From contig NZ_CP023689.1 of NCBI RefSeq assembly GCF_008704715.1, forward strand, positions 3,782,001 to 3,846,000: a stretch of 64,000 bases of DNA, written 5' to 3'. The stretch's first letter is position 1. Each line of letters opens with the position of its first letter. Origin of the DNA: Streptomyces chartreusis. GTDB taxonomy: Bacteria > Actinomycetota > Actinomycetes > Streptomycetales > Streptomycetaceae. A model generated the notes under the pieces. It had not been told where the DNA came from, ran no database searches, and saw only the letters and a program-made list of their open reading frames with translations. Shown here in pieces: positions 9,041 to 16,985 of this stretch. The position numbers and the translations under genes were made by a program.

Positions 9041-9394
9041 TCAGCCGACCCGCGCGGCCCCTTCGCCGTCGAAGTCCTCTTCGCCATCATCCTCGTCGAG
9101 GTCCCAGTCCGGCGAATCCGGGTCGTACTCGATGCGCTCGCTGGACCAGGAGGCCTGGACGAGCTCGACACCGGGCACCTCGCTGACCAGGTCGAACGGA
9201 TCGACCAGATACGCGACGGCCTCCGCAGTGTCTTCCGTCACAGCGCTCTCGGCATGGACCCGTTCGTCGACCGGCACGGTGCTGTCGTCGGCGATCCGCC
9301 GCAGCGCGGCCGTGGTGACGGCATCGGCGTCGTCCACTTCGAGGACGAGTTCCACGCGAAGCCGCACAAAACGTGATGTTTCTGGAGTACTCAT
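9041..9394 (-). CDS. Hypothetical protein with acidic C-terminus
   Basis: A 117-residue protein I do not recognise. It starts MSTPETSRFVRLRVELVLEV, has a mixed alpha/beta middle (VTTAALRRIADDSTV; TEDTAEAVAYLVDPFDLV) and ends with about 25 residues dominated by Asp and Glu. It has no signal peptide or membrane segment, so it is probably cytoplasmic. The ATG at 9394 has no good Shine-Dalgarno; in-frame extension to 9472 looks non-coding. It is divergent from the small surface protein. Codon use and a dedicated terminator support a real gene. Confidence 0.75.
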   Translation of the reverse strand: MSTPETSRFVRLRVELVLEVDDADAVTTAALRRIADDSTVPVDERVHAESAVTEDTAEAVAYLVDPFDLVSEVPGVELVQASWSSERIEYDPDSPDWDLDEDDGEEDFDGEGAARVG

Positions 9395-9503
9395 GCGGGG
9401 AGAGTACGGCTCATTTCTCCCGTGACTTTCCCGTGACCCGCGACTTTCACTAACATCGCCCCACACGGCCAATTCGCCAGCACCACAAGGGGATCGATAT
9501 TCC

Positions 9504-9842
9504 GTGCCCGCCGCTCACCGATCGTCGTCCACCGCACGCCGATCGCTGCTGACCGCCACCGCCGCGGGTGCCCTGCTGGGCGCCCTGTGGTTCGTCCCCT
9601 CGGCCAACGCGACCGGCGACGAGCCGGCGGGCGCCGATCCCTCGGCGACGCCCACGACGCAGGTCACCCAGCAGGCACGGGCCGCCTCGGAGAGTACCGA
9701 CGGCAGCACCGCGGACGACACCCGGCTCGCCGACACCGGAAGCTTCGACACCACGCCTTACGTCATCGGCGGCACGCTCTTCCTGTCCCTCGGCGCGGGC
9801 TTCATCGCCTACTCGGTCCGCCGCGAACGCCTCGGTTTTTAA
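9504..9842 (+). CDS. Small surface protein with LAXTG sortase signal
   Basis: A 112-residue secreted protein: signal peptide (ARRSLLTATAAGALLGALWF, cleavage after NATG or ANA), a 40-residue Thr/Ala/Ser-rich linker, then LADTG (residues 75-79), a hydrophobic segment (YVIGGTLFLSLGAGFIAYSV) and a basic tail RRERLGF. That tripartite tail is the cell-wall sorting signal. LAXTG is the motif used by class E sortases of Streptomyces, so the protein is probably anchored to peptidoglycan. The start is GTG at 9504, preceded by AAGGGGAT. The function of such a short displayed segment is unknown; it could instead stay membrane-bound. Confidence 0.8.
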   Translation: MPAAHRSSSTARRSLLTATAAGALLGALWFVPSANATGDEPAGADPSATPTTQVTQQARAASESTDGSTADDTRLADTGSFDTTPYVIGGTLFLSLGAGFIAYSVRRERLGF

Positions 9843-9848
9843 ATTCGT

Positions 9849-9884
9849 TTGACGCCCCGTTGACCTGGGCTTCATAGTCCGCCC
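9849..9884 (+). promoter_or_regulatory. Likely leaderless promoter of the lipoprotein gene
   Basis: TTGACG (9849-9854), an 18-base spacer and CATAGT (9873-9878). The ATG follows 6 bases later, so the transcript would begin at the start codon. No Shine-Dalgarno is present, in agreement. Confidence 0.6.
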
Positions 9885-10646
9885 ATGAAGAGATCATCGG
9901 GCGTGCGTGTAGCCGCCACGGTTGCCGTGAGCGCGCTGTCGCTCGCCCTTGTCACGGGCTGCGGGGGTGACTCCGGCGGTTCCGACGCGAAGGCGCTCAG
10001 CGCCGCGGAGTTGAAGAAGTCGGTCATCGCCCAGGGCGATGTCGAGGGTTACAAGGTGGACGCGTCCGGCAAGCAGCTGCCGAAGTCCAAGGACCAGGTC
10101 AAGAGCGGCGAGGAGAAGTGCGCGCCGCTGGCCTACGCCATGGGCGGCCGGGCGCCGGGCGAGGCCGCCTCGGAGACGTCCGTCATGGTCACGCAGGAGA
10201 AGAAGAAGCCCACCGACGGCGCCTCCAAGCTCGAGGACCTCACGGAGAGCGAGATCGAGGACTCCATCACCAGTGCGATGGACATGACCCTGACGGTCGT
10301 CGGGCTCTCCTCGTACGACGGTGACGGCGCCGAGGAGACCTTCAAGTCCGTGTCGGACGCGGTGGAGAGCTGCTCCGGCGGCTTCCCGGTCACCATGCAG
10401 GGCACGGATCAGAAGGTGACGGGGATCGCCGCCGAGAAGGGGTCCGGCAGCGGTGACGAGTCCGTCGGGTTCACCGCGAAGAGCGACGCGGAGGACGGCG
10501 ACGTGGCCACCACGCACGTCGAGGTGGTGCGGCACGGCAGCACGATCGCCACGTACTACACGATGAACCTCGGCCTGATGATCACGGACAAGCCGTACGA
10601 CGTACCGGCCGCCGTCATCGACGCGCAGTCCGCCAAGCTGAAGTAA
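9885..10646 (+). CDS. Putative lipoprotein, unknown function
   Basis: A 253-residue protein with a lipoprotein signal (MKRSSGVRVAATVAVSALS, then LVTGCGGDSGG; lipidated Cys at about 26). The mature part is hydrophilic, with two Cys (EEKCAPLAYAMGG and VESCSGGFPVT) that may form a disulfide. It resembles sensor-domain-like streptomycete lipoproteins, but I recognise no catalytic motif. A strong hairpin follows, shared with the convergent hutH. Location outside the membrane is well supported; the role is not known. Confidence 0.85.
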   Translation: MKRSSGVRVAATVAVSALSLALVTGCGGDSGGSDAKALSAAELKKSVIAQGDVEGYKVDASGKQLPKSKDQVKSGEEKCAPLAYAMGGRAPGEAASETSVMVTQEKKKPTDGASKLEDLTESEIEDSITSAMDMTLTVVGLSSYDGDGAEETFKSVSDAVESCSGGFPVTMQGTDQKVTGIAAEKGSGSGDESVGFTAKSDAEDGDVATTHVEVVRHGSTIATYYTMNLGLMITDKPYDVPAAVIDAQSAKLK

Positions 10647-10663
10647 CCCGCACCTGCCGGATC

Positions 10664-10693
10664 GGGGCCCTGTCGGTCGTACGACAGGGCCCC
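10664..10693. terminator. Bidirectional terminator between the lipoprotein and hutH
   Basis: Perfect 12-bp stem GGGGCCCTGTCG / CGACAGGGCCCC (10664-10675 with 10682-10693). It lies between the ends of two convergent genes. Confidence 0.85.
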
Positions 10694-10700
10694 TTCCGTG

Positions 10701-12245
10701 TCAGCGGAGCGGTCCGGTGACCTTCTCGGCGGAGGTGACGAGCTCCCCGGCCCGCACGAACGCGTCGGCGGCGGCGAGGTCGGGCGCCAGGAACCGGTCC
10801 GGGCCCGCGCCCCGGACGCCGGCGGCGCGCGCGGCGTCGATGACGGACTGCGAGGCCGGGGCCGGGGCGAGGCCCTCGCGCAGTTCTATGGCGCGGGTGG
10901 CGGCGTACAGCTCGATCGCGAGGACGCGCGTGAGGTTGTCCACGACCGTGCGCAGCTTGCGGGCGGCGGACCAGCCCATGGAGACGTGGTCCTCCTGCAT
11001 CGCCGACGACGGGATGGAGTCGGCGGAGGCGGGCACGGCCAGCCTCTTCAGCTCGCTGACCAGCGCGGCCTGCGTGTACTGGGCGATCATCAGCCCGGAG
11101 TCGACACCCGCGTCGTCGGCCAGGAACGGCGGCAGGCCGTGGCTGCGGTTCTTGTCAAGCAGCCGGTCGGTGCGGCGCTCGGCGATGGAGGCGAGGTCGG
11201 CGGCGGCGATCGCGAGGAAGTCGAGGACGTAGGCGACGGGCGCCCCGTGGAAGTTGCCGTTGGACTCCACTCGCCCGTCGGGCAGCACGACCGGGTTGTC
11301 GACGGCGGAGGCGAGTTCGCGCTCGGCGACGAGCCGGGCGTGCGCCATGGTGTCCCGCCCGGCACCGGCGACCTGCGGCGCGCAGCGCACGGAGTACGCG
11401 TCCTGCACGCGGGGCGCGTCGTCCTGGTGGTGCCCGGTCAGCTCCGAACCCTCCAGCACCGCCAGCATGTTGGCGGCGGAGGCGCCCTGCCCGGGGTGCG
11501 GCCGGATGGCGTGCAGCTCGGGCGCGAGCACCTTGTCGGTGCCGAGCAGCGCCTCGAGGCTGAGGGCGGCGGTGATGTCGGCGGACTTGTAGAGGGTGTC
11601 GAGGTCGGCGAGGGCCATGACCAGCATGCCGAGCATGCCGTCGGTGCCGTTGAGGAGGGCGAGCCCCTCCTTCTCGCGCAGCTCTACGGGCGCGATGCCG
11701 TGCGCGGCGAGCAGCTCGCCGGCGGGCCGCACGACCCCGTCCGGGCCTTCGGCGTCCCCTTCGCCCATCAGTGTGAGCGCGCAGTGCGAGAGGGGGGCGA
11801 GGTCGCCGGAGCAGCCGAGGGAGCCGTACTCGTGGACGACGGGCGTGATGCCGGCGTTGAGCACGTCGGCCATGGTCTGCGCGACCTCGGGCCGCACGCC
11901 TGTGTGTCCCGAGCAGACGGTCTTGAGCCGGAGGAACATCAGGGCCCGTACGACCTCGCGCTCCACGCGCGGCCCCATGCCGGCGGCGTGCGAGCGGACG
12001 ATGTTGCGCTGCAGCTGGGCCCGCAGCTCCTGGCTGATGTGCCGGGTCGCCAGGGCGCCGAAGCCGGTGGAGACGCCGTAGACGGGATCGGGCTTGGCCG
12101 CCAGCGCGTCCACGATCTCGCGGGCCGCGGTGAGCGCCGCGACCGCCTCGGCCGACAGCTCGACGCGGGCCCCGCCCCGCGCCACGGCAAGAACGTCGGA
12201 CGCGGTGACCCCGGACGTCCCCACCACCACAGTGTGCATATCCAT
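10701..12245 (-). CDS. hutH: Histidine ammonia-lyase (histidase)
   Basis: Converts L-histidine to trans-urocanate and ammonia, the first step of histidine catabolism, in the cytoplasm. At 514 residues it is the usual length. The hallmarks are VYGVSTGFGALAT, NIVRSHAAGMGP, the MIO cofactor region YGSLGCSGDLAPLSH, ALLNGTDGM and SIPSSAMQEDHVSMG. The MIO triad is Cys-Ser-Gly (about 145-147) rather than Ala-Ser-Gly, a variation I associate with Streptomyces HutH. The start is ATG at 12245 (or 12239); neither has a clear Shine-Dalgarno. It is monocistronic; the other hut genes are not in the window. Confidence 0.97.
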   Translation of the reverse strand: MDMHTVVVGTSGVTASDVLAVARGGARVELSAEAVAALTAAREIVDALAAKPDPVYGVSTGFGALATRHISQELRAQLQRNIVRSHAAGMGPRVEREVVRALMFLRLKTVCSGHTGVRPEVAQTMADVLNAGITPVVHEYGSLGCSGDLAPLSHCALTLMGEGDAEGPDGVVRPAGELLAAHGIAPVELREKEGLALLNGTDGMLGMLVMALADLDTLYKSADITAALSLEALLGTDKVLAPELHAIRPHPGQGASAANMLAVLEGSELTGHHQDDAPRVQDAYSVRCAPQVAGAGRDTMAHARLVAERELASAVDNPVVLPDGRVESNGNFHGAPVAYVLDFLAIAAADLASIAERRTDRLLDKNRSHGLPPFLADDAGVDSGLMIAQYTQAALVSELKRLAVPASADSIPSSAMQEDHVSMGWSAARKLRTVVDNLTRVLAIELYAATRAIELREGLAPAPASQSVIDAARAAGVRGAGPDRFLAPDLAAADAFVRAGELVTSAEKVTGPLR

Positions 12246-12326
12246 ATTCAGGAGCGTACGCAGTGAAGACGAAGATGTCACTAGTGGGTGAGCGGTACAC
12301 CCCTTACAGCGCCGGACACACGCGGC

Positions 12327-13475
12327 CTACGGGAGGCGGCCCCGGAAGCGCCGCCGCTCCACGGCGTCCTCACCCGACGGCTCCGCGTCGGCGAGCCGGA
12401 CCACCGGGTCGTCCTCGCCCTCCCGCCCCGCCACCACGGGCCGGTCGGCGCGCACCGCCTTGGCCTGGTACTGGGCCGCGTCGGCCAGCCGGAACAGCCG
12501 CCGGGCGGAACGCACGGGCCCGATGGGGTCCTCCGTCGACGCGACCCCGCAGGCCACTCCCTCGCCCAACTCCAACTCCGAGGCGCGACGGCACAGTTCG
12601 TCCGCGGCCTTCACCACGTCATCGGCCGGCGACCCGACGACCAGCAGACAGAACTCGTCGCCGCCGAGCCGCGCGGCCAGGGCCCCCGGCAGCATCGCCC
12701 CGCACAGCGAGAGCACCGACCCGAACCGCTCCAGCAGCCGGTCCCCGACGGCGTGCCCGCGGGTGTCGTTGACGTTCTTGAGCCCGTTGAGGTCGCAGAC
12801 CACGAGGCTGACGACGACACCCTGGTCGCGATGCCGCTCGATCGCCTCCTCCAGCCGCACGTCGACGGCACGCCGGTTCGCGAGCCCGGTCAGCGCGTCG
12901 GTGAACGCCAGCCGCCGGGCCTCCTCCAGCCGCTCGCTCTGCGCCAGCCCGGCGGCCACGACGGAGGCGAGCACGGTCGCGAAGTCGGCGTCCCCGCGGT
13001 CGAAGACCGGCACCCCGGCGGACCGGGCGACGTACAGCTCGCCCCAGGCCCGACCGTTCAGCACGATCGGCGCGACGACACAGCACCCCCGGCCGCGGCG
13101 CCGCAGGGCGGCGACCCGCTGATGGCAGTACCCGGGCTGGCCGGCGGCGGGCCCCTCGGCCGTCTCGACCCAGGCGTTGGGCTCGCCGCCGGCCACCCAG
13201 CGTTCGTGCAGGAACTCGGTGATCTCAGGGAACTGGTGCACGGGATAGGTCTCGTCGCCCGGGAACTCCTCCTCGCCCCGGGCGCGGTCCCCCACGTTCA
13301 CCAGCACCCGCAGCCGCCCGAGTTCCCGCTCCCACACCGACAGCGCGGCGAAACTCCCGCCCAACGCCCGGCACGCCCCGAGCGCCGCCGCCCGCCAGGA
13401 CTCGCGCGGGGTGTGTGCCGCCGCCATCCCCTGCGCCAACGCCACCACGGCCGTGAGCCGTCCGTCCTCACCCAT
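12327..13475 (-). CDS. GAF-GGDEF protein, probable diguanylate cyclase
   Basis: A 382-residue cytoplasmic protein. The N-terminal two thirds hold a GAF-like sensor domain (about 15-175: SFAALSVWERELGRLRVLVN; CCVVAPIVLNGRAWGELYV). A GGDEF domain follows (about 185-330) starting at AFTDALTGLANRRA, with LGGDEFCLL intact, so it can probably make cyclic di-GMP, which controls BldD and development in Streptomyces. The C-terminal 50 residues are Arg/Asp-rich. I recall the S. coelicolor equivalent as one of its few GGDEF proteins (SCO4931). ATG 13475 or GTG 13478 starts it. The GAF ligand is unknown. Confidence 0.93.
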   Translation of the reverse strand: MGEDGRLTAVVALAQGMAAAHTPRESWRAAALGACRALGGSFAALSVWERELGRLRVLVNVGDRARGEEEFPGDETYPVHQFPEITEFLHERWVAGGEPNAWVETAEGPAAGQPGYCHQRVAALRRRGRGCCVVAPIVLNGRAWGELYVARSAGVPVFDRGDADFATVLASVVAAGLAQSERLEEARRLAFTDALTGLANRRAVDVRLEEAIERHRDQGVVVSLVVCDLNGLKNVNDTRGHAVGDRLLERFGSVLSLCGAMLPGALAARLGGDEFCLLVVGSPADDVVKAADELCRRASELELGEGVACGVASTEDPIGPVRSARRLFRLADAAQYQAKAVRADRPVVAGREGEDDPVVRLADAEPSGEDAVERRRFRGRLP

Positions 13476-13567
13476 CACTCCAGGCTAGGGAGTTTTGCCC
13501 GAATTTGGGACGTTGGCGTGGCGAACGGGGAGGTCACGAGGCATTCAGCCCGATCCAGCGGGACTCG

Positions 13568-14386
13568 TCACTCCCCGGGCCACTCGGCCTTCCGCTTCTC
13601 GTTGAAGGCGGCCACACCCTCCGCCCGGTCGCCCGAGAAGGCCGTCGCGCGCCACGCCGCGTCCTCGACCTCCAGGCCGGCCCGCAGATCCAGCCCGTGC
13701 CCGAGGCGCAGGGCGCGCTTGGCGGCACGCAGGCCCACCGGCGAGTTCGCCGCCATCCGGGACCCCATGGCCAGGGCCTCCTCCCGGTCGCGCCCGTCCT
13801 CCACGAGTACGTCCACCAGCCCCAGCTCACGGGCCTCGGCGGCCTCCACCCGGCGCGCGGTGAAGATCAGCTCCGCGGCGCGGGCGGCGCCGACCCGGCG
13901 GGGCAGCAGCTGCGTACCGCCGCCGCCCGGGATGACGCCGACGGACACCTCGGGCAGCCCCACCACGGCCGTGCCGTCGGCGACGATCACATCGCACGAC
14001 AGCGCCAGTTCGAAGCCGCCGCCCAGCGCGAAGCCGTGCACGGCCGCGATCGTGGGTACCGGCAGCTCCAGCACACCGGTGTAGGCACCGCGCGCCACCG
14101 GCCGCTGGCGCACCAGATCGGCGTCACTGAACGAATTCCGCTCCTTCAGATCCGCCCCGACGCAGAACGCCCGCTCGTGCGTCGAGGTCAGCACCACCAC
14201 GCGTACGTCACGGTCGGCGCCGAGCGCGGTGCAGGCGGCCGCGATCGAGCGGGCCATGTCCGTGGAGACGGCGTTCATGGCCTTGGGCCGGTCGAGGGCG
14301 AGCTCCGCGACATGCCCGGCACCTCCGGCACCCCCCGTACCGTGTCGCCGCACCAGCACGAACTCCCCGAACCGCTCCTCAGTCAT
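13568..14386 (-). CDS. Enoyl-CoA hydratase/isomerase family protein
   Basis: A crotonase-fold protein of 272 residues. The oxyanion-hole motifs FCVGADLKERN and HGFALGGGFELALSCD are present, and both hydratase glutamates are visible (FELALSCD; LPEVSVGVIPGGGGTQLLPR), so true hydration of 2-enoyl-CoA is plausible. The start ATG at 14386 has GGAGGG 4-5 bases upstream. It lies divergent from the repeat-rich membrane protein and near the acyl-CoA carboxylase genes, which suggests short-chain acyl-CoA or branched-chain amino acid catabolism. The specific substrate is not resolved. Confidence 0.93.
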   Translation of the reverse strand: MTEERFGEFVLVRRHGTGGAGGAGHVAELALDRPKAMNAVSTDMARSIAAACTALGADRDVRVVVLTSTHERAFCVGADLKERNSFSDADLVRQRPVARGAYTGVLELPVPTIAAVHGFALGGGFELALSCDVIVADGTAVVGLPEVSVGVIPGGGGTQLLPRRVGAARAAELIFTARRVEAAEARELGLVDVLVEDGRDREEALAMGSRMAANSPVGLRAAKRALRLGHGLDLRAGLEVEDAAWRATAFSGDRAEGVAAFNEKRKAEWPGE

Positions 14387-14601
14387 GACGCCCTCCGGTT
14401 AACGCGGGTTAACAACACTCGCCCCGATCATCGCAGCCGGGCCCCTCCGGGGAAAGAGCCACCACGACCGCCACTTCTGTCCAGGCCCGACACCCCGTTC
14501 GAGTGACATCCCACCCAACCCTCGCCCGCCCACCCATGCCACCGCATAACGTGCGCGACGCCACGGCGCATTGGGGGCGCGAGCGCAAGGGGAGGGTCGA
14601 G

Positions 14602-15591
14602 ATGAGCGGTACAGCGCAAGGTCCGGGAACACGGGAGAAGGCAGGGATCGCGGAGACCACAGCGACTGCGGAGACCCGGCGCGCCGGGACCGGGTCCGCA
14701 GCGGAGCCCCGGCGGCAGGCGCAGGGGGCCGCTGCAGAGGCTCGACGGAAGGAAGCCTCGGCTGCCGCGGGGGCTCGCCGGAAGGAAGCCGGGGCTGCCG
14801 CGGAAACTCGGCGCCAGGCGCTGGGGGCCGCGGCTGAGACTCGACGGAAAGAGGCCGCGGCTGCTTCGGAAGCTCGGCGGCAGACGCAGGGGGCCGTCAG
14901 GGACACGCGACGACAGCCCGCCGGGGCTGCCGCAGAGGTGCGACCGAAAGCGGCCGGGACCACTGCGCAGGCTCGGCGGGAAGTGCGGGAGTCCGCTGCG
15001 GAGGCCCAACCGAACGCCCCCGCCGCCACGCGTCTCTTCGCCCCCCGCGGCCGGCACCGGCGTCCGCGCCCCCGCAAGGTTCTCCTCGCGGCGGGTGGGC
15101 TCGCGCTGGCCGCCGGTGCTCTGAGCCTCGTACGGATGTCACCCGACTCCGGTGTCGGCGGCCTCGGCGCGGCGGAGTCGGGCCCCGCCCCGGCTCCCGG
15201 CACGGACGCCGAAACTGACCGCTCGACGAACGCCGCGGCCACCCTCACGCCGAACGCCCCGAAGGCGACCCCGTCGGCGACCTCGGCGATGGGCGGCCTG
15301 GGCACGGCACCGACGACGGACTCGATCGTCGTACCGACCCCGGCTCGGACCGCCACGACCGCACCGCACGGCCCGGGTGGCGCCCCGGCCCCCGCGCCAC
15401 CGGCAGCCCGGCCGGGCACGCAGACCCCCGAACCGTCGACCACGACACCGCGAGCGACCGCACCCGCACCCGAGACACCGGGCCGGCCACCGACGACCCC
15501 GCCCCCCACTCAGCAGCCCCAGCCGGACGACAACTCCGTCTGCATCCCGATCATCGGCCTGTGCGTGGACCCACTGCCCCTTGACGACTGA
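14602..15591 (+). CDS. Membrane protein with tandem 11-residue amphipathic repeats, unknown function
   Basis: A 329-residue protein I do not recognise. Residues 23 to about 143 are ten to eleven units of an 11-residue repeat on the pattern AExRRxxxGAA, predicted as one long charged helix on the cytoplasmic side. A very basic stretch (about 145-160) and one transmembrane helix (KVLLAAGGLALAAGALSLV) follow. The external part is Pro/Thr/Ala-rich and ends in a compact DDNSVCIPIIGLCVDPLP with two Cys. The start ATG at 14602 has GGGGAGGG upstream. It is flanked by cya (convergent) and enoyl-CoA hydratase (divergent). Confidence 0.85.
   Translation: MSGTAQGPGTREKAGIAETTATAETRRAGTGSAAEPRRQAQGAAAEARRKEASAAAGARRKEAGAAAETRRQALGAAAETRRKEAAAASEARRQTQGAVRDTRRQPAGAAAEVRPKAAGTTAQARREVRESAAEAQPNAPAATRLFAPRGRHRRPRPRKVLLAAGGLALAAGALSLVRMSPDSGVGGLGAAESGPAPAPGTDAETDRSTNAAATLTPNAPKATPSATSAMGGLGTAPTTDSIVVPTPARTATTAPHGPGGAPAPAPPAARPGTQTPEPSTTTPRATAPAPETPGRPPTTPPPTQQPQPDDNSVCIPIIGLCVDPLPLDD
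14668..15030 (+). repeat. 33-bp in-frame tandem repeats coding the 11-residue units
   Basis: About eleven degenerate 33-base units in register with the reading frame of the surrounding gene. Each unit codes an Ala-Glu-x-Arg-Arg start and a Gly-Ala-Ala end. Confidence 0.8.
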
Positions 15592-15658
15592 ACCGCCCGG
15601 ACCGCGCGACCAGCCACGACGAGCCCGCAGGCAAAGAACAACCCCGCCCCCGCGACGC

Positions 15659-16825
15659 TCACTCCCCGTCCGAGGAAGCCCTCCGAGTCAGCAGCCACGG
15701 CTCCACCACACCAAGACCTCGCACCGGCCGCTGCCACATCGGCTGAAGCGCGAAGCGGTACAGCGGAGGCTCCTCGCCCTCCTTCTCGGCAGTCGCCGCG
15801 GCCTCGGCCGCCTCCGCCTCGGACGCCGGCGCCTCACCCGTTCGAATGAGCTCCTCCGCGAACGCCGTGTCGACGAGGACCGCGTCACGAGGAGCTATCG
15901 ACGTCAGCCGGGAGGCGAGATTCACGGTCGTACCGAACACATCGCCCATCCGGGTGGTCACCGTGCCGAACGCGATGCCGACACGCAGCTCCGGCATCGT
16001 CTCGTCGTTGGCCATCGTCTCGATCAGGCGCAGCGCGATCTCCGCGGCGACCCCGGCGTCGTCGGCCGCGTACAGCACCTCGTCGCCGAGCGTCTTGATC
16101 AGCCGTCCGCCGCGCGCGGCCACGAGGTCGGCCGCCGTGGTCTCGAAGGCCTCGACGAGCTCGCCGAGTTCCTCCTCCTCCATGCGCCGGGTCAGCCGGG
16201 TGAAGCCGACCAGGTCGGCGAAGCCCACGGCGAGACGCCGGTCGACCATCTCCTCGTCGTCGGCGGCCTGGATGACCCGGCCCGCGGAGGCGGCGAGCTG
16301 GCGCCGCCAGACGTAGACGAGGAACTCCTCCAGCTCGGGCAGGAGCAGCTCGATGATCGGGTACGTCACCTCGGTGCGCGTCATCCCGGGTTCCGGCGGC
16401 TCGGTCAGGCCCTCCAGGAACGAGTCGATCTGCCACTCCGCCAGCCGGGCGGTGGTCTGCCCGGTGGACCGCGCCACCTGCACGGCCATGGCCTCGCTGA
16501 GCAGCCCCGCCTCGACGAGACCGGCCAGGCGCCGCAGCGCCAGCACGTCGGCCTCGGTCAGCGCCTTGGCCTGCCCGATGTCGGCGAAGCCCATCGCCCG
16601 CCAGAAGCGGGACGCCAGCTCCATGGAGACGCCGGCGCTGCGGGCCGCCTGAAACGGGGTGTAGCGCCGCTCCGCGCCGAGGATGAGCTGCTCCAGACGC
16701 AGGGCGAGCGGGTCACCGCCCGGGTCGGCGGCGTTGGGGTCCACCCTGCCGTCCGCGCCCGTGCCGGAGCCCGAATCGTCGACGGTCACGCCTAGCTGCC
16801 CTTCCGATCTGCCGCGGTCGGTCAT
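15659..16825 (-). CDS. cya: Adenylate cyclase (class III)
   Basis: Makes cAMP from ATP. The 388-residue cytoplasmic protein has an N-terminal regulatory region (about 30-190, including YTPFQAARSAGVSMELASRF, which looks like a MerR-type helix-turn-helix) and a C-terminal class III catalytic domain. The metal-binding Asp lies in VGFADLVGFTRLTRR; RLIKTLGDEVLYAAD and FGTVTTRMGDVFGTTVNLAS carry the substrate and transition-state residues. Position between birA and the repeat-rich protein matches S. coelicolor cya (SCO4928, from memory), where cAMP supports germination. The start ATG at 16825 has AAGGG upstream. Confidence 0.92.
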   Translation of the reverse strand: MTDRGRSEGQLGVTVDDSGSGTGADGRVDPNAADPGGDPLALRLEQLILGAERRYTPFQAARSAGVSMELASRFWRAMGFADIGQAKALTEADVLALRRLAGLVEAGLLSEAMAVQVARSTGQTTARLAEWQIDSFLEGLTEPPEPGMTRTEVTYPIIELLLPELEEFLVYVWRRQLAASAGRVIQAADDEEMVDRRLAVGFADLVGFTRLTRRMEEEELGELVEAFETTAADLVAARGGRLIKTLGDEVLYAADDAGVAAEIALRLIETMANDETMPELRVGIAFGTVTTRMGDVFGTTVNLASRLTSIAPRDAVLVDTAFAEELIRTGEAPASEAEAAEAAATAEKEGEEPPLYRFALQPMWQRPVRGLGVVEPWLLTRRASSDGE

Positions 16826-16985
16826 CGACCGGCCCTTCACTTTACGGCAGGTGTGCGCCAGCTCACTCCGTAAGAGAAAGCCCACCATGCCGTACTACCG
16901 CTGGTGAGGTGCCCGGCGCGGGGTGCGGGGCCGCGTCCCCGGTCACCGGACGGGCCACGGCCGCCGGCCGCACGCCGGCCGCTCC

